Assembly (NCBI GenBank): GCA_022605955.1
Contig: JAKCOZ010000022.1
Span: 2,604,001-2,668,000, forward strand
Length of the DNA stretch: 64,000 bases
DNA from: Rallus limicola
Lineage: Eukaryota; Chordata; Aves; Gruiformes; Rallidae
Direction: 5' to 3'
This document shows, one piece after another, positions 1 through 13,400 of this stretch; position 1 is the stretch's first letter, and each line of letters begins with the position of its first letter. The notes beneath the pieces were generated by a model. It saw only the letters and a list, made by a program, of their open reading frames with translations, made no database searches and was not told the origin of the DNA. A program made the translations under genes and the position numbers.

Positions 1-3000
1 AATTCATTAGAAAAGGCACACCTAAAATACCATTAATGATATCACAGAGATATCATACAAAAAGTAAAATAAAGCCCCATAATTAGATATTAGATTAGCA
101 ATTCTTAATAAACTTATATAAAGTTAGTCAATCAATGCTATTCTCTCTCAGTATCCCCAGAGCAATTAAAATTCTGTGCTCCACAATATCCATTTAATGA
201 TTTGGCAAGGTCCCTTTTGGAACCCCATGCACAGTTTTAGTATCAGAACACTGTGCAGGAGCCTATATATTATACAAGAATCCTACTGCTGCAGGTTTGT
301 GGGTACTTCAAACAAAATGACTCACCAAGAAACTCATCTATTATATCTCAGATGTTAATAGGAGATACATTCAGTGGCTTTGAGGTCACTCCCTATGAAT
401 GACATAATGTGAATGAGATCATTAGAATCTCCATCAACTGTATGATCAGCCTGATGGTGTGGATGTTGCAAAAAGTGTGGCTGTGAAAGGTAAAACAAGC
501 ATGGGTTTTCTCTGCATACAGATTCATTCTCAGAGGTCACAGGTATGTGACATGTCATTTTTCAGTTCCTTATAGAAAGAGGACAAAATAATTCACAAAC
601 ATGCTTAGTTTATCTGTCCCTCTAACAGCTGCTATATGCATACAGCAATTACTTTTCAATATTAAACTGCTTACAGAATTCATCAGCACACTTTGGTCCT
701 TTTAAAAGCTGGTTCGAAGTTAAAAGTTCTTGAAATTGATGTAAAGCCATAATTCAAAACAAACTTAAAATCTAAAGTAGTTTTAGAAAAATAAATTTTA
801 ACAACCTTATTCTTGCCAGGATACATACTTGTGTGTAGTCATTTACTGTGACTGGATGACAGCGATTATCTTTTTAATTCTGTTTACATTCAATTACTGC
901 CTATTATAAGCAGCACACATGCAATTGTTACCAAAACACGTAGGCTTTATGTGAAGAACATCTTATCTGTCAGTTCATTTCACAGGAAGTCTATGAAATC
1001 TGCAGTGGTCTGCGATGATGGAACACTTTTCTAGCAGCCCAATGCCAAAAGATGTCATGGCAAAGGAATCCTGAGCCTACTCATCTAAAATTTGTTCCTT
1101 ACTCTCAGGAAATCAGAACTACCAGGAATTTTTCTCCCTAACGTAATAATTTGAAAAACAGTGAAGGGCTTAAAAAGCAAATAAAGACCATAATCTGTCA
1201 GTGGGAAAGATGCTGGATGACTGTGCCCCAGTGCCACTGCTGTGCTTTCATTTCTGGTGTAGGGAAGGAAGACTGCCATGGTTATGAAGAACACTGAGAC
1301 CAATGAGACTGAAGTGAAAAATCAAGGTATTAGCAATATTGAACTTCCTCCATGGTAACGTACAGGGTGGTTTGGGTTTAGGGTAATTGTTGGGCTTTGC
1401 TTTTTCTTTAAACAGAATAGTTGATGATATCTGAAGGCTTTGTACATCTCTGAAGGTCTGCCTTATTAAAGGCAGGTCTGTGGAGAATGTATTGCAAGCC
1501 CTAGTGGCTTCTAGATGCAAGGGAATAAAGAGTCATTGGCTATTTTCTAGCAAAAAGTAATGCTAAAATATTTCAGCATGTTGTCTAGCCTCAAGAGATA
1601 AGCACAAATAGTGATTTGCTGATGCCTGACCCAAGACACAAGCCACAGAGTATTTCAGAACTTTTGGTTCTGCAAAATAAACTGCTAAAATAATCTGGAG
1701 AATCACACACAATCATTTTGTGCTTTGTCAGGCTCATTTGAGTAGTATTTTCATAAAGGCAGTGTTTTCCAAAGGGGCTGTTGTCCTAGTTCTAGAATTA
1801 ACTGAAAAATTACTTCTTTCTGTCTAATGCCTATAGCCTAATTTAAATAGGAACTAGCTTTAGATCAATTAATTGAGAACAGAGAATGTAAGCAGATGCA
1901 GCAGCATTCAGCAGTGAGTTTTTGGCAAAACTAGAAATTGATCCATACTTTTGGAACCACAGGAAAACTGTCCATCTTGTAAACACATATGCCATCCAAA
2001 TTGTCACTGTAAAGACTGTTTTTGTTGGACTCTTGGAGCTTTGTCTCTTTAGTTGATTCAGACAGAGACCCATGGGTCCAGCTACTCTTGTTTCATCTAT
2101 ACCATATCCACCTAATCCCTTGAGCACTCAGCCCACGCTCTCTGTGTGATCCAGCAAGAGCATTGTGATTTCGTAAGCTTTAAAACTATGTGTTTTTCAG
2201 TAATACGTAGTCTCTCTCCATGAAATAAGAGTACAGTCAGACTTTCCTTTGGATCCAACACATCAAACCAAAGAAGATATTTTAAATAACAAAGATCTAA
2301 GATTGCTGTGCACACAGCTAGAACTCCTTCATAAAAAGCAGCAGTATAAAAACCAGTATATTGCAGTTAGACATGTGCATGTTCACAAAAAATAAACTAC
2401 AGTCCAGAGACTATTTTCCACCACATTCAAATCACTCTGGCACAGATGTAAATTAAAATACATTTTGGAAGCTACCTAAAGTGATAGAACTTTTTTCTCC
2501 TTGATTCAGGTCAAAGTGCAGTGAATCCCTCCTACAAATCTTTATATTTTCTCTAGCTATACTCAGTGTTTAAAAAGTTGCTACTTAACTTCAGAAAAGG
2601 TCCGAACATTTCTCCCCTCTGTGTAAAACAAACTCTTTACGATGTTTTCCTCTGGTCTGTGATCAGTGTCTGGCATAACAGACCTAAGATTTCCATTGAG
2701 ATCATAAAAGTATTAGGTAAGAACACTAACACCACGTGAGTGAGTTAGTGTACAAGCAGTAATAATTTATATGACCTTCTCTTCTGCTGATACTGTTAGC
2801 TCTGTTCTCGCCCTTCTTTCTCTCTGCAGGGAACTTCAGAAGTTATTCATCTTCTACAAGTTAAAAAAACCTTGAGCTTCACTCAGATGCATCAGGGGAT
2901 CTGTGAAAGTTTGTCACAGATTATGTGTCGATGTAGGCACTGTTACTTAGAGGGTACATTATTGATAAAAGCTAAATATTTCATCTTTCTTCACTGTCTC

Positions 3001-6000
3001 TAAACAAAACTGGTATTTACATACTAGGAGACTGAAAGTTCAGCCTTTTCAATATTATAACAAGGAAACACACGGGTAATTTCTCTCTGAAGAAAACAGA
3101 TATCATGGCCTCCTTGCAGCTGTAGCAGAGGGAAGTCACAGTGCTCACCCCCTCTCCCCAATTCAGGGGTGCCCCAGCAGCTCTGCCTCGCAGCATGCTC
3201 AGCACAGAGCCCTGTGTACCCTCCCTCCCCCTGGAGTGGGAGGAGGGACAGTTTCAATTTTACATTTCTATGACTCTTACAGGCCAAGTCCAACCCATCC
3301 TATTAGCTGCATGCAGGTGTTTCTGAGTGTGTTTGTGCTTTAATTATTCATAACACCAGCTTCATATTTTATGGATTATTCTGCATCAGTTCTGGTACTT
3401 GTCTCATGCATTATTCATGCACCTGAATCTGTTCTGATGGTAGGCATAAAAGACACAAAGCATGTCTCTCACCTGTATGCTTCTGATTAGAAAAGAGAGT
3501 TTCTAACCCTGAGCCTGAATTGAATCCCAAATGTGTCCTCCTTTGTCCCATAACCGCACAGTCACCAATGAACAAAAGACAGATTTTTTTTCTCTTCTTC
3601 CTTACCCAAAATCTCCTAATTTTACTTTTTGGACAATGTCAGCTTATAACAGAACAATTTCCCGTATAAAATGCACTTTTTACTGAGTGCTGGTTGAGAA
3701 GTACTGTCTTCTAAAAGTCATAGCAAAAACCTTTTTGAAAATACTATCACTGAATGAAGCAGAGTCATCAAGCCTAAAGTCTCAAAACACAGGCATTGCC
3801 TAGTACGTGGCTGGTTCCCTCTATCAGGCAACACAGCGGGATACACAGCTCTGGTCATGCAGCTCGATGTTTAAAAGATGTGACAAATTATTCATAAGTC
3901 TGAGAAATACAGGAGAAAGTTATTGGGGTTTTTAATTGCTAATTGGCTCATTGTGCCACACATCTTGTTATTGATGCTATATTCCTGTCTTCCCTGTTTC
4001 AACGTAACGACACCACAGACCGTATTTCCCATAGGGCCCTGACTTGTCAAAAATCAAAGACATTTTTCAAAGTTGTCCTAGTCGAGGAGGAAATGATTTT
4101 ATGGCAGAAGGAACACTCAGGTTGGATGGGGGAGATGCTGATGCAGAGGTACATGGATTAGCATTGCTCCCACCCAGGGAAGGACAGTGCTCCTCCACAC
4201 TCACTTGCCTCCAGGGAACGGTTCTTGCCTCCACCAGCCCACTGCTGCTGTGGAGGAGGTCCTATTCTTTCACCTTAAAAGCTAACTCTACAGTAAAATT
4301 GACAAGATAGCTCTAGCAATGGACAACCCAGGAAAGAGATCTTCAATCGCGTGGAAATATTTTAAGAAAAACATTGCGAAATTATGTAAATAGATTTAAA
4401 TAGCAGCCTCCCACATTCTTGGGAATTGTTTTGCCTCCTACACCTAGAGCACTGAGTTCTGAGCATGGAGAAGAGCCTCAAGATAATTATAACCAATTGA
4501 CATCAGCCCTTGCCCCAACAAGACAGCATCCTGCATTCAAAACACTATGGTAGAAAGCACTGTTTGATTTGGGGTGTTATTCTTCCCCCATTACCTTAAG
4601 CAAAATGGTCACCTGCCTGCATTGAGGTGCCTGACAGGCTCTACTATCCTAAGCTGGTGTCCAAAGAAAGACCTTGAAGAGAAAGTTGCTGTTATGTGTC
4701 TGTGAACAATAAGGAAGTTATGTCACCCAGCAAATTTCAGATCCTATTTTTAATCCAGTTCAAATAAATTAAAGCCAACATGAGTTCGTAAAGGAGAACA
4801 TGGAGACTTCTGGATGGCAACATCTCGGATCCTACCGAATAACCCTTCTCCAAGAATTTATGAATTGTATATTTTCTCCCCAAATTTTCTAGTGGCTGAG
4901 AAAAGTGCTATGTGCCAGCAGGCAACTAAGAATTATGTTGACAAAAATAACACCTAAGGAAACAACTTTTTCTATGTTTCATCTCAAAGTTAAACCTGAA
5001 GAGTTCCCATAACACACAGAGATACAGAAAGTAAAAGCAGCAAGAGAGATTTGGGATAAACAAACATACTCCTTTTGAGTTCACATCACCTAGTGATTGC
5101 TTATGGCCAGACTCAGTGGAGTACTCGCATACACAATCTTCTCAAACATCAGCAGTTTTGAAAGTTACCATATAACTCTTGCTAGCCTATCCAAAAGAAT
5201 CTCTTCACTAAGAAGGAGGTAGTTAATGAAAGTGTCACTTAAAAGGAAGACATTGTTTATTTTAGCAATGATGAGATGCAGAGAAAGCCTGTGCTTGATT
5301 TACATCTTTTTTAATACAACATTTATCTTCCCTCAGTCTCTCATTAGACAGTAAATCTTCATTTATATAACTGCATGAGGTAACAATGGTATCTGCAGCA
5401 CCAATTATGACATTTTAATTAGCTGACCAAATGTTCCCAATCCTGGTTTTAACCTAATTAGTATATTTTGAGGCTTGAGGTGTATACTCATTACCATACA
5501 AATGCTTCTATATTGCAAACTTCCAAAGCAGGTTGAAAGGAATAAAAAGACTGTCATAGAGCTCAGGGAGTATGGAGCAGATATTTTACACCTCATATCA
5601 GAAGTATCAGATACCTGCCTTTCCAGACAACATGAGCTGGTTATCAGCCCTTCTGAATGCAACCAAGGTAATGTAAGAAGTAAATACCCTACATTTAGAT
5701 GTACAGAGCATTTTCTATCTCTCAAGTGCTTTGCAGGTATTAACCGCATAATCATTAAATATTGATAGTTGCATGATTAATGCTTTGTTCTTACATTATA
5801 TGAGAAGAAAGCTACAAATGCTGAGAGAAGTAATCTGCCTTGGAAGCAAGCCATGAATTTGTGCATAGTAACTCCATAACTCGTGTTTGCAGATAGGCAT
5901 CTATCTATTAAAAATCTGGCAGCTTCAGAAATACAACTGTGGATATAGTGATCCTGGTGCAGTATCCTTAACTTCATCTCATCCTGTACCAATAATATGG

Positions 6001-7165
6001 CTGAAATTAAAGCTTTATGCCTAGAAGGACCATTTCCCACAAGTAGTTTTTGAGGATTTATGCAGCACTAAGCCTGATGGATCTCAGGTCAGCATCCTGG
6101 TTTGGGGATTTTTTATGGCCCTAAGCTGCATCACATCTGTAATGTTTCCTTTAGTACAGTAATTGGAACAGAGAACAATTGCTAACTAGGTATTTTTCTT
6201 CTCTCTGAATTTACTAATTTCTTACATGTTCTGTGACTTTGGATATAATTGCTTACAGAGGGGGGAAAAATACACATATCAAAATTACCCTCCATTAGAG
6301 CAATCAGTGCTTCTTTGTTACTTAAAGATTAAGTTTATTTGCACCCAAGTAGGCAAAATATAAAGAGCAGACCCTCAGGCATTATAATTTAGCACAACTT
6401 TGACAGTTACACAATTTATCACAGCTGAGATAGGGTCCCAGAGGGTCTCCTTGTTATTTATTTCTCCATTACACATCTCTGCTAGGTCAGAAAGTTCCTA
6501 CCTTTCATTAATACAGTTCCTACAAGAATTATACAGAGTTAACAAATGAAACCCAAGAAGATTTTTCTAATCTAATTGACCTGCTTTATATACCTTCTTT
6601 CCCCTCCCTCCTTCTAACATTCCTCCTAAGACTGGGTGTACAAAGACCCCATTTCAGCTAGTCACTGCATGAAGAGAAGCAACTGACAAGATGTTTTTTT
6701 AGATTTAGTTTTTATAACTCCTTGGAAAGATCATTATTTGTGAAATACAAGTGATTGGGCTGATATTTTTATTACTTGGTCAGAAAGAAAATCATTCCCT
6801 CTTTTTCTCAATGGTTTTATAATAGATTTTGTAACTAGACAGAACTAAAGAATGCAGGAAAGTGAGGAAAAATACAAATCTAAAGCTTATTGAGTGTTCC
6901 TCTCAGAAGCGAGGAGGACTTTTTGCTGCACTTTTTGCTTGCAAATAGCTTGCTGCCTTACCCAACCCAAAGACTGCTCTTACCTGGGAAAGCTCAGAGA
7001 TGTCTGGCTTAGCTTTGAGGTTGCATAAATGGCAAATCACAGCATCCAGAAGGTCCTGTTGCATGAGAAATTCTTGTCACAACACAATAAAGATGGCTTT
7101 TACAGTATATAACAGAAACTCACTTTCTTCTGGTTTTAGGCTTTCTGGTTTTATCATCTCTGAGT
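1..7165. other. Unannotated AT-rich DNA, no gene recognised
   Basis: I see no recognisable gene, RNA or transposon here. Base composition is AT-rich with two GC-richer patches near 3140-3245 and 4160-4260, neither CpG-rich. The longest open frames overlap on opposite strands at 5405-5765 (96 codons plus, 116 codons minus) and resemble no family I know. A good 3' splice-site match (pyrimidine tract, then CAG at 2827-2829) precedes a 57-codon open frame that stops at 3001. An exon-like 72-base segment lies on the minus strand at 6984-7055. Both are treated as leads, not genes. Confidence 0.6.
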
Positions 7166-7490
7166 ATCATAGAATGGCCTGGGTTGGAAGGGACCTCAAA
7201 GTCCACCCAGTCCCACTCCCCTGCCATGGACAGGGACATTCTCCACTAGCCCAGGGTGCCCAAAGCCCCATCCAACCTGGCCATGAACCCTACCGGGGCA
7301 TCCAGGGGCAACCATAGCTTCTTCAGGCCTCCCCACCCTCACAGGGATGGATTTATTCCTTATATATAATTTAAATTACTGACATTTTAGTTTAAACCCA
7401 TCGCCCCTTCTCCTATCACTCCATGACCTGTAACGAGCCCTCTGCAGCTTTCCTGTAGGCCCCTTTAGGTTCTGGAAGGCTGCTATAAGG
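7166..7490 (-). mobile_element. CR1 LINE, short 3'-end fragment
   Basis: This is the reverse complement of the 3' end of an avian CR1 non-LTR retrotransposon. It opens with ATCATAGAATGG, the inverted 3' terminus, followed by the familiar GGTTGGAAGGGACCT block, then CATCCAACCTGGCC near 7270 and GGAAGGCTGCTATAAGG at 7474-7490, where similarity ends. The element therefore runs on the minus strand and is 5'-truncated at about 7490, as is usual after incomplete reverse transcription. Compared with the consensus as I remember it, several short internal deletions are present (for example around 7308-7340), so it is an old, decayed copy. It carries no coding capacity. CR1 usually makes no target-site duplication, and none is seen. 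Confidence 0.93.
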
Positions 7491-10400
7491 ATATATGTAT
7501 AAATATACCTGCCAAATTCTGAATAGAGGCAATAGACACATTTTTATGATTATGATAAACCATAAAACTGTGGCACAGCAAGCAGAGGGCTAGACACAGC
7601 CACTAAAATAACCCAGGAGAGGGCTGGTAGCAAAGATATACTAGTACTATGAGATAATATTCTTTAAATACTTTCTGATGTAAAATGCTCATGCTTTCTT
7701 CCTTTTTCTCTCAGCTTTCAACATGAGGGATGGCAAGTGGCTTCTGAACAAACTACAGGCTTCCATGTGCTGTTGGAAAGGTGCTAGCTGGTATAAATAG
7801 CAGTGGTTTGAAGAGCAATAACAAAAGTCTCTCTGTGCAGAAAGGAAGCATGCAGTGAACATGCCTGGCAAGTAGAAAAAAAAACAGTGTTTACTTCCCT
7901 GCTTTTCCAAGCACTGTACAGTGAAAATAAGTGCTCAAAAAGATTTATTCCAAGTCAGATTATAATCCCTGTTTGTCCACACTGAACAGCTGTGCAGAAC
8001 TTGGGAACTATGTTGGAAGAACATCCCAGATATATAATATTCTTTGAGACACACAAATTAACAGCCAGTCTCTGTTAACTGTTAAGGAAATGCAGGCTGT
8101 TGAATACATTCTCTCTCCACTTAAGTCTTTTCAGAACAGCAGAATACTTGAAAATAATTATAAATATAAGAAAATAATAATTGTAAGAAACACGTAGATT
8201 TTTTCAGCCTCCATCCTGATATATGGAAACCTTATTCTCAACAAAGACTGTTATCTGTACCAACTCTGCCAGTGTGATTTGGTTTTGTGATGATGCCCAT
8301 GGGGAACTGGCCTATATTGTACTTACAAACACTCATACCAGTTTTGCATTTGATCAGGAGATTTCTAAATGCAAACCAACATCCCAACAGTGATAAGCTA
8401 GTTACATACTCACTGGTGAGTTCTGAAGGACTCAGATCAGCACTTCCCTACTGACCACCAGCAGCACCATCCAAACAGCTATTATAACCATTCTTATTGA
8501 GAGTCACAGCATCAATTTCTCAACAAAACATATGGCATTATATCCATTTATAGCTGATGTTATTTTTGGCTGATAATGAGGGCCAAGGGCAGCTGTGGCA
8601 CAATTCTGATCTTGCTGATAGGATATCAATCTGCTGGAATGTGAGATGGAAGAATCCTTTGCTGTCTACAAGCTAACAGAAGAAACAAAATAAAAGAACA
8701 GAAAAACCTGTTCTATCATATTTTTGGGGTACTTTTTTTGGTAGGACCAGTATAATCAGATATATTACAGCATATCAGTTTAATGAAAATACAGAACTTA
8801 TAAGAATTTCCTTGTAAGAATTATGGCAGAGTCCAATTCATGCTCCTGGGAGAAGGACTAGTCAGTAGCATGTTCATGCTGATACACCACGAAGTGCTGC
8901 ATCCAGTAGAGGGTTGGTAGGACCCTGTTTACCATATTAGGTTGAAATAGCCTGTACAAGGAGCATGAAGGGGAAACGGTGCTCTGCAAAGCTTCAGGGA
9001 CAATAATTCTAGGCAAATGTGTTTATTATTCTTTAACTTTGTAATTTTTTATTTTTTTTTAAATGGATAGCAAGCAAGCTTTGAGGAGAGGGCTTTGGAA
9101 AGACTGCAGCTCGAAGCATGGTTTCCCTTCCCAGAGAGAAGCGTAAGAGGAGCAAGTACTAATTTGACAAGTTTTGATGTGAACTGTTTGCTTATGCTCC
9201 CAAACAAAGCATTTCATCAGAGCCCTACATGGGTCAACAGTGCTGAACAGATTTTACTAACCCATCTCAGATATACACAGCATGTAAATCATTCCTAGAG
9301 CTCACAGAACTAAGGTAGCAATAGATGGCAGGACAAGAATACCAGAAACACTGCAAAGTTTAGCTGCACAAGGAATATTTTCTAAAATATGCCTCATATT
9401 AAACACCAAGAAGCTCTATTTCAAATCTAGTTCTGAACTTTGAGGCTTGTTTTGATCTGCAGTAATCAGTACTCATTCATGAAAATTTATTATTTACAAA
9501 TACAAATGTTATGAAAGCAAGAAAGTTGTGTGTGTAAAGGGAAATAAAATATCTTGTGGAAGAGTATTTGTATTGGTTATCTACATTTCACCTTATATTA
9601 CAACTTTATTCTGTTATCTTGTTTAAGCATAGCATTAATATAATTTTTGCAGCATACCATATAATCAAGCATCGCAGTGTGGGGATCTCTTATACAGCTA
9701 GAGATTTACCCTGGGGCTCTCCACAAAGACTTGGCAGTGTAATGCCAGGATTTGTTCTACCCAACTGCTCTGTCAGACAAAGATGATGCTCTTGTGACAT
9801 GTGAGCCTAATAAAGAGATTTTAAGAAAAAATTATTTATTCTGCCTTGGATCAAAATATTGCTTTGGGTCCCAAATATTTTTAATGCCTATTTTCATTCT
9901 GGGGGAACCACTTTTAAGCTTCATTATTAAGAAATTAAAACTGGATAGTATCTTTAACCTTTTGATCTCTCAAAAAACCTCCATCCACAATGTTCCTAAA
10001 AAGGTACTGGTTATGGAAATATATTCTAATTTACTTAAGACTAATAAAAACAGCTGACATTTTTACCAACTCCAGTGATTATGTAAAGTGCTTTAAATCA
10101 AGTTTTATCTGGTTGCAACAGATTTGGTTTTTTTTTCTACTATCTAAACAGCATTTTAATCAGTATTCCACAATCTACCATCCTTCTATAATTTATAGAT
10201 GTTTAAATGTCTCTTTAAAAATATTTCTTTACAGATGCTTTATACTGGGCCTTTACTAGTGTTTAATGCTTGCTGAAAATAAAAAGCAACATAAAATAAA
10301 GGTGAGATAAAACCCTAATATTTAACATTTCTCATAAACGGGCTTGAGATGAGCACCTCTGACTGTAGGCATAGTTAAACAGTATATCATTATAGGACCC

Positions 10401-13400
10401 CATTTTGAAGAACTTTGGTGTTTAATCTTTTAATCTCAGTAAAATAAATTATCTTTTTATACATCAATGCAATTATCCCATCAAACGAAGGTGCTTTCAC
10501 ACAGCTCAGCTCTAAGTAACAGTGGTAGGCTTTTCATATTTTTAATACAGTTGGAATCATATATTTTAGTAGCTATTCAACAGGAAAGAAACACTTCATG
10601 CTGCCATTTCCAACATCCTTAAAGTATTATTTTTAAAACCACCTAAAGAATTCAAAAGCGGGGGCACAATTCTCTGTTGATTACATTTTATAAGTTGTTA
10701 TAAATTTTTTATAGAAAGGAATTGCTTGCTATTAAATACTCCAGGGTTTTAAAGTTATTTCTATGGAGCTATTTTTAATTTATACACACATACACAAAAA
10801 TAGCTACATTAAAGGACGCAGCAAAGTCACCCAATTGAAAGTTAGCACATGCCAGAATTAGAGAGGCCCAAGAAATCTTCCATCTATCTGTTTCTATGTG
10901 CAACTTCTCTACTGAAAGTAGCACCACAAATGCAGGATACCACTGTGGAGTTAGAGATGGGATCAGAAATGCTGGGGAAGAATTAAGGTTCAGTGGGCAA
11001 CTATAAATCTAGCAATTTTGGTGACAAATCCATTGCCTCTCCATTTATAATACAGTGATGTTTTTAAAGTGAGAAATTAAAAATCAGATCATAATATCAC
11101 AATTATATTGCCTCAGCTATTTCCTTCAGTTCCAGTGTCACTGCCAGTGGAGGTTCTCACAGGTGTCAGACTGGTGGGAGTACATGTGCTGGGCCAGAAG
11201 ATTATAAGTGAGATGAAAGCCCAGCATCTCCCTCTCAAACTGGGGTTGCTGGTCTGGTTCTGTGCTGCGTGCTTTATGCAGCATGGACAGTTACTGCAGC
11301 TACTTTGACTAAAATAAGTTTTAATTCTTCAGAGTGTTTCATATTCATATATTAATTAGGCTAGATACCATTATTTTCTTGGGGAATACAAGAAATGTGG
11401 AAAAGAAAGAGCAACTTGTAATAGTTCATAACCCAGTTAACAGGAATACACAGGAGAAGGAATTGTAGCTTTTCTGTAAACCCAGGGGCTTCCAGTTAAA
11501 TATCAAACACCTTCTATGAAAGTTAAAGACACTGGACACAGTTTATAAAAATTTTAGAGTCTTCTCTACTGCAGAAGGGCTGGGCAAACTCTGTTAGTAG
11601 GATGCTTTCTGCAGGTATTCACTTCAAAAATTTGAGCAAGTTTCTGCATCCCACACCAACTGTTGCATGCTCTTGCAGAAGAACAAAAAAAGCCCAGGCT
11701 GTGAAAACCAGCCACACGAGAACCATCTTCAGCTGAATTCTCCCACATGCAGAGCATGCCAAGACCTGGCACAGTAGTCAGGTTGTGAATAGCATGTACC
11801 ATTACTGCAAGTAGATTAAAGTCAACATGAAGGCAGACTCAATTCAGCTGCACATAGGTGAATCCTTAGCAAAGTGCCTGATTGTGTAACTCCACACCAA
11901 GTGCAGCCTTGAGAAAAAGAATACAGGCCCTTATTTTTATGAACATGATCATGTATAAAATTAAGAGGACAAAAAAAATAGCCTTCTCCCCCTTATTTTC
12001 ACTCCCTATTCCCTTTTTCTGATTTGCCTTTCCTGTTCTAATTTATGATGTTCTGTAGAAGACAAAAGCCCAGAACTCCTCAGTACATTGGCACCACGCC
12101 TGGAAAGGTGACATATTGCACATATATTTTTCATACGTTTTCAAAAATATCCGTGTGATAATTTTTTTGCATGAATTACTGTACGTGTTTGGCAGAGCAA
12201 CACCCCTCCCTTTATCCTGGGCAACTACACAAGGACATTCTGCCTTCAGTTCCTGCTGAAACTACCCACAGAAAGAGACTCCTTCAGAAAAGCCTCCTTT
12301 GCTCAGAGCAGCTCTGAACTATTCCTGTAACTGTCAGCAAGAGCTTGAAAAGAAGGAGTGGGAATGTGCTGCTTTATAATAGATGGGGCCTGATACGAAG
12401 GAAAAAGCAAGTTTGGATTTCAGGGTACAGTTCACACAACAAGTAGAGCAACCAAACAATAAAATCCATGGATACAGAGATCCTTACCTTGTAATTACCT
12501 TATCCTTATTCCTACTGTGTCTTGATTTGTTAGAATAAAAAAGGCCTTTCTTGAGTAACATCTGCATCCAAACTCTATATTCACCAGATTAAAGTTTTAT
12601 AAACAAGTGAAGCAAAATTTACCTGAACTTGAACATGAATATAACTTTCAAACACGTCTGTGCGATTTTTTTTAAAAGGTCTGTGTTTATCCTACCTGTA
12701 CTCAAGTTATCTGAACACCTGCCAGAGTTCATCCAAAGACACTATGCTTTAGGGCAGCTTCGTGAGCTTGTGTGAACATGGTGCTGGCACATCACTGCAT
12801 GCCCATGGACTCCACCTTGGAGCTGGCCAAGCTGTGCTGGGACACTGGCAAGATGCTGCAGGCAGGCTGAACATTCATTACACAGATGTTCAGTTGAGGA
12901 CTGATGGGAAAGTGTGAAACACTCACTTATTCATCATAGGAATTCAGAACTTGCATTTTACACCTGCCATTTTTGTGTAGCGAGTAAAAAAAGTCAGTAG
13001 AAAAATCCAGCACCAAACAGGCATGTAGAAAATGATAAGACTCAAGTTGCTGTTCTTCGAAAGTCTGAAAAGACATTCTCATGGGAACATGTTGTCCACT
13101 TTTCTTTGTTCAGTTCTCCTTCCATTCACACCTCAGATGCTGAAGAGATATATATATCCCTCTGTATTTAAGAGCCAAGGTTAATATTGTTAAGGATATT
13201 GCCCTCCAATCTGATGGTGAAACTGGAAATTGCCACTAAGATGCCTGAAGGCATAAACAGAATTAGTGTTGTAGTAGGTTTCATGAAGACTTGGTGGAGT
13301 ATAAATTTAAATTCATATAATGCCAATGGCTTTTTCCCCAGCACCCAGGATATTTTATCCATAAATGCAATAAGATTTGAAAATTCTTATATTAAGCTGT

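Noticed and set aside
711..718. GGTTCGAA resembling a tRNA B box
   Set aside because: No matching A box, acceptor stem or cloverleaf arms in the surrounding 90 bases.
11943..11954. 12-base palindrome ACATGATCATGT
   Set aside because: Single 12-base palindromes are expected by chance in a window of this size.
12483..12691. Two exon-like segments on the minus strand with donor matches (ACAAG/GTAAGG and TTCAG/GTAAAT)
   Set aside because: They lie only about 40 bases apart, too close for an intron between them, and the open frames (34 and 23 codons) are common by chance. Useful as a guide to the false-positive rate.
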